64,000 nucleotides of DNA, from positions 62,001-126,000 of the forward strand of contig CAZCSP010000008.1 of assembly GCA_964501275.1 (NCBI GenBank), written 5' to 3'. This stretch comes from 55-13 sp964501275 (GTDB taxonomy: Bacteria > Armatimonadota > Fimbriimonadia > Fimbriimonadales > Fimbriimonadaceae). Positions 42,840 through 50,593 of the stretch are shown here, one piece after another (the stretch's first letter is position 1; each line of letters begins with the position of its first letter). A program made the translations under genes and the position numbers. Under the pieces are notes generated by a model. That model was not told where the DNA came from and searched no databases. It saw only the letters and a list, made by a program, of their open reading frames with translations.

Positions 42840-45413
42840 TTGAGCATGGTTTTGAAACGAGGTTGTGTGGTTCTGGGCACGCTTGCGAGTGCAGGCATCG
42901 CCCACGCACACTTCCCGCCCGTGTTCGATTGGTTGGACAAGTCCATCCTCCAGCGAATCTCCATCACGGGCCGACGGTCGCTTGGGTTCCATATACATTC
43001 CGTCTCGGGGGATCGCGAGGCGTTCGATACGCTCAACTACTACGGCCAGGGAGCAAAACGCTTCACCGATACCGGACAGGTCACGCTCGTTGGGAACAAC
43101 GTGCTGGGGTTCTTTAACTTCAATATGACCCTGACCGACGACAACTACACCGATCCGCAGAGCAAGCGTATTTGGCTCGACTACAAGCGCGACGGGTTCC
43201 AGGTTGGCTATGGCGACCTGATGAGCGCCTCCCTCCTCAACACCAACGAGTTCGCCCGCTACACCAAGACCTTGAGCGGTGCGATGGTGGGCTACAACAA
43301 GGGTCGGTTGGCCGTCCGCGCCATCCGAACCGAGACCAAAAGCTCGGCCCGCACCCGCAGCATCCAGGGAACCAACTCCCCTGGCCCCTATTTCATCGGC
43401 GACTCCCAGATCGTGAACGACTCCGAAGAGGTCAAGATCGACGGTGTGACCATGCGGCAGGGCATGGACTACACCATCAACTATCAAGTGGGGTCGATCA
43501 CCTTCGTCAGCCGCGTCGTCCCTCCCACTAGCACGATCTCAATGAGCTATGAGACCCTTGGCTATAACACCTCCTCGGGAACGGTGCAGGGCGCAGGCCT
43601 TTCTTACGACATGGGCAAGTACGGGCGAGTCGGGCTCACTGCCGTGGAGCAGAAGACTGGCGGAGGAACCGGCCTGAACTCTCGAACCGACAAGTTCCAA
43701 GGCTACGAGTCCCCGGCCTCCCCCTATATCTTGGACTTCGAGCCGATGGACACCCGGCCGATCATCGTGAAGGTCAACGGCATTCTCCAGATCGAGAATG
43801 TAGACTACGTATTTGCGGTGGACAGCGGCGGCAACAAGATCTACTCCATCATCTTCTTCCTGCGACCCATCCCTTCGATCAACGAAATCACCGTCACCTA
43901 CACTCCCAAACCGGTTCAGACTATCGACGGGGACCGGCGCGTTTTTGGGTTTGATTATCGCTTGCCCTTGGGCGGCAAACGGGGATTTGTCCACTACAGC
44001 CAGGCCACCGGTGAACTCAGCAACGGCATCAACCCCCTAAAGGGAACCGCCAAGGGGATTCGCGCAGAGTACAACTTTGGCGACTTCAAGGTCCGCGGGT
44101 CGCTGAAGGATGTTCCCTCCGACTTCGTCTCGGTAGAAACGCGCGGCTTCAACCGCAATGAAAAGGGCCTGGACGTTGGCCTCGACTATCGCAAGAACAG
44201 TTGGAGTTGGGGAGTCAGTTCGAACTCCAGCGACATTACTTTCCGCTCCGTGAGATCGGATGGAACAATCATCCTCAACCATTCCCAGTATGCCAACCAG
44301 CGGGCTTATGTAGGCTATGCGCCCACCGAAAAGGGCGTAACCTGGGCACTGGAGCACAACCGCACCCAGTCCAAGTACGCGGGTTCCGATACCAATATCG
44401 ACACCACTGCTCTCTCCGCCTCCAAGGCCTTTGGCCGTCTCAACACCCGATTGAGCTTGGAGCGCCAGAGCGGGGAGGGGCCGGTGACGGTAGACGGGGT
44501 CACCCAGCGCGGCAATGTCAGTCTGGATGCCATCCGCCTCTTTACCGATTACTCCACTCTCACGGGATGGTTCTTTGGCGCCCGCACCAGCTTCAGTCGA
44601 ACCTCCTCCCTCGGCAAATCAGGAACCGGCAACGATATCACGTTCTCCACCAGCTACCGCCCGATGTCCGGCCCCTTCGACTTTGAGGCCGTCTTTAGCC
44701 AGTCCAACAGTGGCTCGCTGGCGACACTCGGAGCCTTTCAGAATGGAACAGGACTAGGCTATGGTGGCGGCGTGACGGGAACCAGCGGCACCGGCGGATT
44801 TGCCAACGGCGCCAGCGACTACAGGTTCCTCCAGGTGACCCCCAACTACCGGATTAACAACAAAGCGACCCTGAACGGCCGGTTGTACCAATCCAAGTCC
44901 TCCGGCATCTATAACTCCAACTCGGAGACGACCTCGTTCGGACTGGGCGTCAGCTTTGACCTGGGTAACAGCACGCTCTTTACGACCAGCCTCGACCGCA
45001 CCGCGACCCAATTCTTGGACGCCAACATCAAGTCCAACTCCACCGCCGTCTCGGCCGCTTTAATGGCGAATCCTGCCGGGCAGTGGTCTTATCGCTTGGG
45101 CATGAACGCCCTGCTCTCCGGCAACACCACCGAATTCGCCCAGGACAGCTTTGGCTTCGACGGCTATCTGCGATACAAAATTAACAATCGATCCAACGCC
45201 AGTCTCCAGTTCGCGATGGGCCGAACCTCCGGCTACCTCCCCCAGTCGGACAGCTTCTTCGGCGCGTTCTACGAGCACCAACTCTACCGAAACGTGTCAC
45301 TGATAGGCAGTTACAAGATGAGAAGAGTCACCAACTTGGACGCCGCCCTAAGCATGGGAGCCTACCGTTCCAACGGCTTCGATTTGGAGTTGAATTTTAA
45401 CTTCGGTGGCTAA
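42840..45413 (+). CDS. Large exported beta-barrel (outer-membrane) protein
   Basis: An 857-residue protein. TTG at 42840 has GAGG ten bases upstream; ATG at 42846 is the alternative. A signal peptide (GCVVLGTLASAGIAHA) is followed by more than 30 alternating amphipathic strands ending in LEMNFNFGG-like LNFNFGG*, the aromatic-terminated last strand expected for BAM-assembled barrels. Residues ~190-235 and ~300-330 (VKIDGVTMRQGMDYTINYQ, IVKVNGILQIENVDYVFAV) look like repeated Ig/POTRA-like inserts. No named family is recognised. Its position after csaB suggests a cell-envelope structural or transport role. Confidence 0.7.
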   Translation: MSMVLKRGCVVLGTLASAGIAHAHFPPVFDWLDKSILQRISITGRRSLGFHIHSVSGDREAFDTLNYYGQGAKRFTDTGQVTLVGNNVLGFFNFNMTLTDDNYTDPQSKRIWLDYKRDGFQVGYGDLMSASLLNTNEFARYTKTLSGAMVGYNKGRLAVRAIRTETKSSARTRSIQGTNSPGPYFIGDSQIVNDSEEVKIDGVTMRQGMDYTINYQVGSITFVSRVVPPTSTISMSYETLGYNTSSGTVQGAGLSYDMGKYGRVGLTAVEQKTGGGTGLNSRTDKFQGYESPASPYILDFEPMDTRPIIVKVNGILQIENVDYVFAVDSGGNKIYSIIFFLRPIPSINEITVTYTPKPVQTIDGDRRVFGFDYRLPLGGKRGFVHYSQATGELSNGINPLKGTAKGIRAEYNFGDFKVRGSLKDVPSDFVSVETRGFNRNEKGLDVGLDYRKNSWSWGVSSNSSDITFRSVRSDGTIILNHSQYANQRAYVGYAPTEKGVTWALEHNRTQSKYAGSDTNIDTTALSASKAFGRLNTRLSLERQSGEGPVTVDGVTQRGNVSLDAIRLFTDYSTLTGWFFGARTSFSRTSSLGKSGTGNDITFSTSYRPMSGPFDFEAVFSQSNSGSLATLGAFQNGTGLGYGGGVTGTSGTGGFANGASDYRFLQVTPNYRINNKATLNGRLYQSKSSGIYNSNSETTSFGLGVSFDLGNSTLFTTSLDRTATQFLDANIKSNSTAVSAALMANPAGQWSYRLGMNALLSGNTTEFAQDSFGFDGYLRYKINNRSNASLQFAMGRTSGYLPQSDSFFGAFYEHQLYRNVSLIGSYKMRRVTNLDAALSMGAYRSNGFDLELNFNFGG

Positions 45414-45419
45414 TTCCCC

Positions 45420-45442
45420 TGAGACCTGGAGGTCCAGGCTAC
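45420..45442. repeat. Inverted REP hairpin at the O-antigen-ligase-like stop
   Basis: GAGACCTGGAGGTCCAGGCTAC. The closing CTAC is GTAG on the minus strand and contains the TAG stop of the minus-strand gene. It lies in the 25-bp gap between two convergent genes and is followed by CTTTTCTTT, so it could terminate the plus-strand transcript. Confidence 0.7.
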
Positions 45443-46899
45443 TTTTCTTTGGCCAACCCTATCAACAGGCAAGCGCTCAGCCACGGCCCCACCGTCGAAA
45501 ATCCGACGAGGGAGTTCAGCAGGAAGGCAAGCAGGGCAAAGCCAATCCCTATTCTAACCGGCCGATTCGGATTCGCCGCCACGGTCTGCCAGATGGTCAT
45601 CAAGAACCACAGGGTGGCGAACAGCCCAATGATCCCTCTCTGGGCCAGGGCGTCAAGGAAGAGGTTGTGGAAGGATGGATTGTAGCGCTGCCTCTCCGTC
45701 AAAGCCGCCTGCTCCGAGTGATGAAGGGCTTTGGCCGTGTTGCCCGGCCCCCAGCCTAACAGAGGCTTAACCATCGCGACTTCGATGCCGGCGCGATAAA
45801 GCTCCATCCGAACCCCCACTGATCCCTTGGAAGGCTCCGCCAAGTCAGCAAACCGACCGGTCGCCGATTCAGGAGCCCCAATGCCAGAGACCAGGAACCC
45901 TGCCAAGATAGAAACCAGGCAGGCCAGAGGCGCCAACGTTGTGCCGCTGTGCCGTTGTGGTTCCAATCTCCTGGACCAAACCCAAACCGCGCCCAACCCA
46001 ACCAGCCCCGCCACAATCCCGATCCGGCTCATGGTGAGCGGCAGAGTGAAAGAGACGAGGAGGGTTGCGGCGATGGCCAGGAATCGGCCCGCTCCGCGCC
46101 GTTCCCATGCAAGCATCAGCCCGACCGGGATCGCCATCGAGAGCAGCATGGCGAGAAACGAGGGATTGCCAAGAGTCCCGAAGACACGATAACTGAGGGC
46201 GGAGAGGTTGTCGCCATGCCACGGGATAGGATCGAGGCCGAGCCGTTGCGCCAGGCCATAAATCGCCGCCAAAGCGCAACCTGCCAGCCAGGCGGAGAGA
46301 ACGACCGTTCGATTCGCCCCCGCAACGACGAAGATTGTCGCCAGCCCAACCAAAACCGCCCAGATCCCATCCGCCCCCGCCTCCGATCCGAGCCAAGAAG
46401 TCTGGCTAAAGCCGTTGGCGATTGCGGAGATCAGGAAGCTGGCGAGCAGGGCGATAGAAGGAAGCCACAAGGAGGGTCCTGCTCCCCTTTCTCCAAGTGG
46501 CTCGTCTTGGAGGAAGGGGCCGGGGGATGCAGGTTTCTTGTAGTCGCCGCGAGGCTGGTAGCCCTCGATTGATGTAGGGTCTTTCCCATCCAAATCTGAG
46601 TCTTGTACAAGTTCAAACCCCTCTATCCCCAACCTCTTTCTCCCCGACCTTCGGGGAGAAAGGGGCTTTGCCCCCTTCTCCAAGTGGTTCGTCTTGGAGG
46701 AGGGGGTCGGGGGGTGGAAGTTTCGCTTGTAGTAGCGACCCAACCTGCAAAGAGCCGCCCCGACCAAGAGGATCGAGGCGGCAATGAGCTTGGGAAGCTC
46801 AAAAGGGTCGGAGCCTGGCCAGATGGCTAGGCTAATGAATAGGGCGAGGAGACTGATGAGCTGGTGCACGAACGCCATTTCATTTTGATCCCGCGACAC
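45439..46899 (-). CDS. O-antigen-ligase-like membrane protein with in-frame repeat insertion
   Basis: A 486-residue protein with about ten transmembrane helices. The Wzy_C-type block is near the C-terminus: KPLLGWGPGNTAKALHH and NPSFHNLFLDALAQRGIIGL, as in WaaL/PglL-like ligases that join undecaprenyl-linked glycans to lipid or protein. Between helix 2 and helix 3 (residues ~58-142) lies a Pro/Lys/Gly-rich, low-complexity segment (FHPPTPSSK, PLSPRRSGRKR, PLGERGAGP) encoded by two family-3 hairpin repeats plus a third hairpin, read in frame. The stop TAG belongs to a REP. It is convergent with the barrel gene. Confidence 0.75.
   Translation of the reverse strand: MSRDQNEMAFVHQLISLLALFISLAIWPGSDPFELPKLIAASILLVGAALCRLGRYYKRNFHPPTPSSKTNHLEKGAKPLSPRRSGRKRLGIEGFELVQDSDLDGKDPTSIEGYQPRGDYKKPASPGPFLQDEPLGERGAGPSLWLPSIALLASFLISAIANGFSQTSWLGSEAGADGIWAVLVGLATIFVVAGANRTVVLSAWLAGCALAAIYGLAQRLGLDPIPWHGDNLSALSYRVFGTLGNPSFLAMLLSMAIPVGLMLAWERRGAGRFLAIAATLLVSFTLPLTMSRIGIVAGLVGLGAVWVWSRRLEPQRHSGTTLAPLACLVSILAGFLVSGIGAPESATGRFADLAEPSKGSVGVRMELYRAGIEVAMVKPLLGWGPGNTAKALHHSEQAALTERQRYNPSFHNLFLDALAQRGIIGLFATLWFLMTIWQTVAANPNRPVRIGIGFALLAFLLNSLVGFSTVGPWLSACLLIGLAKEK
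46473..46740. repeat. C-rich hairpin repeats, family 3, two copies inside a CDS
   Basis: Copy 2: CCCCTTTCTCCAAG (46484-46497), loop TGGCTCGT, CTTGGAGGAAGGGG (46506-46519). Copy 3: CCCCCTTCTCCAAG (46671-46684), loop TGGTTCGT, CTTGGAGGAGGGGG (46693-46706). A different hairpin, TTTCTCCCCGA-cct-TCGGGGAGAAA, lies at 46637-46661. Stem differences between copies mostly keep pairing (A-T, G-C or G-T). Each family-3 copy is followed by a G-rich tail and CTTGTAGT, like the intergenic copy at 14.5 kb. Confidence 0.8.
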
Positions 46900-46972
46900 C
46901 CCCCGGTGTCGCAGGGTAGATGGTCGGAGTCAGTACCCCCAACACGGGGCATGTTGGGGGATCAGACTGCGT

Positions 46973-49813
46973 TCAGTCGATACTTATTTGGGGCAACCCC
47001 CTCTGGTCAACAAGTTCACCGTCTGGATACCTCGCGTTGTCTGGAGTAAAGATGAAGGAATGAGGCCAGTAGCGGTGGCCTATTATTTCGAAAGCCCCTT
47101 TAACCGAAGCCCATGGCTTAACCCCCAGTTTAGATCCTGTAATTTCGAGGGTTTTGGCTGCGATCTGCCAAGTCGTTCCCTTTGCAAATGAAACATGCAT
47201 CATGCCGGGAATGTCATTAGGCGTCCCCGTTCCCTGGCCATAGTATGTAATGGTTAGTCCCATTGTGCCCGGATAGTTGTACACGCAAGTTTCACTGCTC
47301 TGATTACCCTTGGTCGAAATCGGTTTACCGAGCTCTTTATCAATGTCTGCTTTACGCATCCTGAGCAACTTAGTGAGCCGATTCGTTTCACGCCGAGTAA
47401 CGGGTCGATTGCTTCGCTTTGGCCCATCGGCAATAAGTTGAGCCATGTTTGGCCATTGTTTGTTTTGTGGATCATGACCAAACTCGACAGAGATTGCCCC
47501 ATCCTGAGTTGTTTTTGCATATCGCCTATCTTTCGAGTCGGGGTAATTGAAGCCCGCTTGAATCGTATCGCCGCCAGCCCCCTTTTTCCAGCCGTCGCTT
47601 AGGTTAAGACCTAGTTTTGATGCCCATTCCTGATCGCCAAAATTCTCTAGTCCCTGAATTTCAACTCGCTGCAGCCAGGTCTCCTGATAATCTGGGTCAA
47701 CTGCCTGAAACATTAGCTTCACCGTCCCGAGGCCCGGAATCTGATAATGCAAGTGAAGCACATACCAGCTGTTAAAATCATTCCGCTCGGTAGGTACGCC
47801 TAGCTTTGCTAGGACCTCTACATGACTTGCGCCAAGTAGGTCAAGAACGGGAAGCCTTGGGGCAGGAAGCTCCGAAGTATCTGGTGTCTGGTTAAGGGTT
47901 GAACTATCGGACTTCTTCTTCACACCCAAAGTCAGAATCTGATTCCTCGTTCGGGACCCATCGTAGGTCTTGTACAGAATCCTATTCCCGCTTAGCCAAT
48001 CAGTGCTGGCTTCATGCGATGTGGCGACGGCGGTGGTGGAAAAACGATTGAGATCAAGGCTGTCTGCAAAGGAAGCTAGGTACGGGGTTTCTTCGCCTTT
48101 ATAGGCAAGTATCTCTCCATTCGGACTGACATCAAGCTGGGAGGGGAACACCCCGCTATAAGTCTGATCCTCAGGGGTTACGTCTCTCCCGGGAGCATCC
48201 GGAGCATCTATTTCGACAACCTTATCGCCAAGTTTGATGGCCTTTTCTCCCAAGAGGATAGACATGTCCGAAGGTGTTGCTTCAGGGTGCGTAAATACCC
48301 GCCCATCAGAAAGACGAACGAACTTCATTCCGGGATTGTTAGGTAGATCTTCTGGTCCATACAGCCACTTTGATGCCGGTGAAATCCACCAATAACCAAC
48401 ATAGGAGTTAACCCTCAAAAGCTCTCTTGCCGGAGATTTATCGGCATCGACGAACTTCGACCCTTTGCTAAGTCCTAACCCTACAATCAATCGCTTACCG
48501 CCCTGCTTCCAAAAAGCGCGAGCGCCGTTGATCTTTTCTGTGCCTGTATTGAGAACGGCAATTGCCCGGCTGGGAACATCTAACACAATCCACTTCCCAG
48601 AGGGCGCCCACTCTTTCTTGCCCGTGGCCAGGTACTTTGCTTGTTTGCGGTCCCACTTCTTGATGGGAACCTGATGCCAGCCCTCCCGTGCAACCAGCCG
48701 CAGGCCGTTTGGTGCAATCGACGTCACGCCGCCAACAGGCCGCTTGGTGATCTGAACTTTATTGGCTCCGTTCCAATCCATCCGCCACAGGCCTTGGTTG
48801 GGCTTGGATGCGTAGATGATTTTGCCGTCTGGTGACAGCCCCTCTAAGTAAAAGCCCTTGCCTACATTGGCTCGTCCGCCATTTGCATCGGTCGTCCAGA
48901 AGTTGTCTCGGCCAGTGAGATACACACGATTGGGAGATTTCCAACTCGGCTTGTAGGTGGCCAAGGAACCGGTATCGACGACGCGGTCGATGTACTCCAC
49001 ATGCGTCACCACGATGTCTTCAGCGTCTGCTCGCCGAATATCCCTCCCGCTCTCATACCCGTACAGGTTCTGCACCGGTAGCGACAGCAGATCGCGAATT
49101 TCCCGCTCGTCCGCCGCAGCAATCGGCGTTGCCTGCTCCGGGAAAGGCTGGCCAACCGTGTAAACAAACTTCTCCCGAGGGTTCACCGTCACCGCGGCGC
49201 CTGGCGCAGATTCAAGGTAGATGTCCACTTTCCCTTCCGCCACGATCAATGTCGTCTTCTGACCTTGGACATTGATGCTGTAAGCCGTGCCCTTGGGCGC
49301 GGTGGTGACCATTTGACCTCCAGTTTTGATCGAAGACGGCTGCGCCAGCGTTCCGGCTCGGAACTGCCCCTTGCCCTTCTCGATCGACAACTGGAAGTCG
49401 ATCGGCTTGGCGAAGTCGAACTCCGTCGGGTTGATCCGCAGGAACGTCACTTTGGTATTGGGGCCATACCTCTGGTGGAATAGCGTCCCGCCAGTCAAGA
49501 CAACCCCTTGTTTTTTGGTCTCAAGAACATCCGGCACCTCCAGGTTAGTATTCGCCTTGACGCCCGCCACAGCCTTATAGGTGGGGATTGGTTTCTTGTC
49601 GTCCTTCTTCCGGGCCTTCTTGATCTTCTCAATCTCGGCGGCCGTCAGTTTGCGGCTCAGTTTGGCGTCTTTGGCCCACTGCACGACATGGACCCGATTG
49701 TTCTTCTTGGGCGCAGGCTTGGGCTCTTTGGCTTGAGCGGCAACCAATCCGAACGCAACGAAGGTCAACGCGCCCGCCCATAGCGGCAGGCGCCATTTTG
49801 CATGGCATTTCAT
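46973..49813 (-). CDS. Exported FecR-domain/beta-propeller protein A
   Basis: A 946-residue protein. ATG at 49813 is set by GGAGG about 13 bases upstream and by the signal peptide (LPLWAGALTFVAFGLVAAQA). A Lys-rich linker is followed by a FecR-like domain at residues ~75-225 (TAPKGTAYSINVQGQKTTLI, VAEGKVDIYL, VNPREKFVY). Next comes a TolB/WD40-like propeller region (LSPDGKIIYASKPNQGLWRMD, ISPASKWLYG, VSPNGEILAYKG), and two ~100-residue C-terminal domains of unknown type (LGASHVEVLAKLGVPTE repeated as MRKADIDKELGKPIS). FecR domains sense or relay signals in the periplasm. A CRP-type site with a properly spaced -10 lies 76-91 bp upstream. Confidence 0.75.
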   Translation of the reverse strand: MKCHAKWRLPLWAGALTFVAFGLVAAQAKEPKPAPKKNNRVHVVQWAKDAKLSRKLTAAEIEKIKKARKKDDKKPIPTYKAVAGVKANTNLEVPDVLETKKQGVVLTGGTLFHQRYGPNTKVTFLRINPTEFDFAKPIDFQLSIEKGKGQFRAGTLAQPSSIKTGGQMVTTAPKGTAYSINVQGQKTTLIVAEGKVDIYLESAPGAAVTVNPREKFVYTVGQPFPEQATPIAAADEREIRDLLSLPVQNLYGYESGRDIRRADAEDIVVTHVEYIDRVVDTGSLATYKPSWKSPNRVYLTGRDNFWTTDANGGRANVGKGFYLEGLSPDGKIIYASKPNQGLWRMDWNGANKVQITKRPVGGVTSIAPNGLRLVAREGWHQVPIKKWDRKQAKYLATGKKEWAPSGKWIVLDVPSRAIAVLNTGTEKINGARAFWKQGGKRLIVGLGLSKGSKFVDADKSPARELLRVNSYVGYWWISPASKWLYGPEDLPNNPGMKFVRLSDGRVFTHPEATPSDMSILLGEKAIKLGDKVVEIDAPDAPGRDVTPEDQTYSGVFPSQLDVSPNGEILAYKGEETPYLASFADSLDLNRFSTTAVATSHEASTDWLSGNRILYKTYDGSRTRNQILTLGVKKKSDSSTLNQTPDTSELPAPRLPVLDLLGASHVEVLAKLGVPTERNDFNSWYVLHLHYQIPGLGTVKLMFQAVDPDYQETWLQRVEIQGLENFGDQEWASKLGLNLSDGWKKGAGGDTIQAGFNYPDSKDRRYAKTTQDGAISVEFGHDPQNKQWPNMAQLIADGPKRSNRPVTRRETNRLTKLLRMRKADIDKELGKPISTKGNQSSETCVYNYPGTMGLTITYYGQGTGTPNDIPGMMHVSFAKGTTWQIAAKTLEITGSKLGVKPWASVKGAFEIIGHRYWPHSFIFTPDNARYPDGELVDQRGLPQISID

Positions 49814-49840
49814 TCTGAAAATTTCCTCCATAGGTTTCGC

Positions 49841-49856
49841 CGGAAATCCGGCGCTG
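49841..49856 (-). other. Palindrome in the leader of FecR protein A gene
   Basis: CGCCGGAAATCCGGCG forms a 6-bp GC stem with a four-base loop about 30 bases before the start codon. The paralogue at 53.0 kb has a comparable small hairpin (TCGGC-GTTT-GCCGA) in its leader. This could affect translation or mRNA stability. Confidence 0.4.
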
Positions 49857-49861
49857 GCTGC

Positions 49862-49904
49862 ATTCTCACAGAGGCTCCCCGTTCCATCTGTGATCCCCAT
49901 CACA
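49862..49904 (-). promoter_or_regulatory. CRP-type operator and -10 upstream of FecR protein A gene
   Basis: The plus strand reads TGTGATCCCCATCACA at 49889-49904, both half-sites exact for CRP (TGTGA-N6-TCACA). On the minus strand a GAGAAT hexamer (49862-49867) begins 29 bases after the site centre, the distance that puts CRP at -41.5 (class II). The paralogous gene has the same hexamer at the same distance. Confidence 0.7.
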
Positions 49905-49977
49905 TACCAGCAACGATTGGAAGCAGCGCCCCCAATTCCGAAATCCTATGCCCCTGTTTTACACTCAGGCTGGCAAG

Positions 49978-50035
49978 AAGGCAAGATCAGAATAGGATAA
50001 CTTAAGCGTTTTTATTGGTTTGAACCCCCAACACG
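49978..50035 (-). repeat. Conserved upstream element, copy A
   Basis: Read on the minus strand: TTCAAACCAATAAAAACG, then CTTAAGTTATCC, then GATCTTGCC. The blocks TTCAAACC, CTTAAGTTATCC and GATCTTG recur in the same order near 53.2 kb and, degenerated, near 63.8 kb. It lies about 165-220 bp upstream of the FecR protein A start. Function unknown. Confidence 0.5.
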
Positions 50036-50081
50036 GGATGTACGATGCCAAGACATCCTTTACAGGTTCTGACAACACATC

Positions 50082-50285
50082 CTGAGCAGCGATCCGGATG
50101 TGATGGGAGGCGCGATTTGCTTCACCAGCACCCGGATACCGGTGGTCATACTGCTGGACAACTTGGCGGCGGGCGTCTCGATGGACGAGTTCTATGATGC
50201 TTATCCCAGCTTGACTCCCGATCAGGCCCGCCGCGCTTGGGCTGGAACTGGCCGCTTGAAAGCCCTGCTTTGGAAACTAACGTAG
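50082..50285 (+). CDS. DUF433-domain protein, possibly N-terminally truncated
   Basis: Reading from CTG at 50082 gives LSSDPDVMGGAICFTSTRIPVVILL, then LAAGVSMDEFYDAYPSLTPDQARRA, the DUF433 pattern. These ~75-residue proteins have a helix-turn-helix-like fold and are often antitoxins of PIN-like toxins. No ATG exists for the conserved N-terminus: GTG at 50100 would cut off the SDPDV segment, and a TGA lies only a few codons above CTG. The gene may thus use CTG or be a remnant. No toxin gene is adjacent. Cys-for-x substitutions (AICFTSTR for P-C-F-x-G-TR) also suggest decay. Confidence 0.5.
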   Translation: MSSDPDVMGGAICFTSTRIPVVILLDNLAAGVSMDEFYDAYPSLTPDQARRAWAGTGRLKALLWKLT

Positions 50286-50593
50286 CCCCTGGATGGTTCG
50301 TGCCAGGGCATGAGCCTACGGTTGGGAAGCTGGAAAGAAACTTATACGGTCTGCGATCCCAGCCCCTAGGGGGCTGGGATCGCAATCGCCCCGATGTGCG
50401 TCTTCTCCAAGCTTCGCCCGGACAAGAATGTCCAGGCCACGGATGACCCGGACCTGGAGGTCCAGGCTACGTTTTTCCACTGTAGCCTGGACGTTTACGT
50501 TCGGGCCACCGTGCCTTGGACCTCCAGGTCCGAGGGGTCTTGTAATCGCCGCACATCTTGCAGCTAGGGATGCCCACGAGGCGGCAAGGGAGA
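50286..50593. repeat. REP cluster in a 308-bp gene-free stretch
   Basis: At least four hairpins are packed here: CCCTGGATGGTT..., the pair CCCAGCCCC/GGGGCTGGG near 50358-50382, GCCCGGACAAGAATGTCCAGGC (~50408), CCCGGACCTGGAGGTCCAGG with CTAC (ending ~50470), GTAGCCTGGACGTTTACGTT (~50484), and CCTTGGACCTCCAGGTCC (~50514). CTAC and GTAG ends face each other, as in BIMEs. No coding sequence is credible. Confidence 0.7.
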
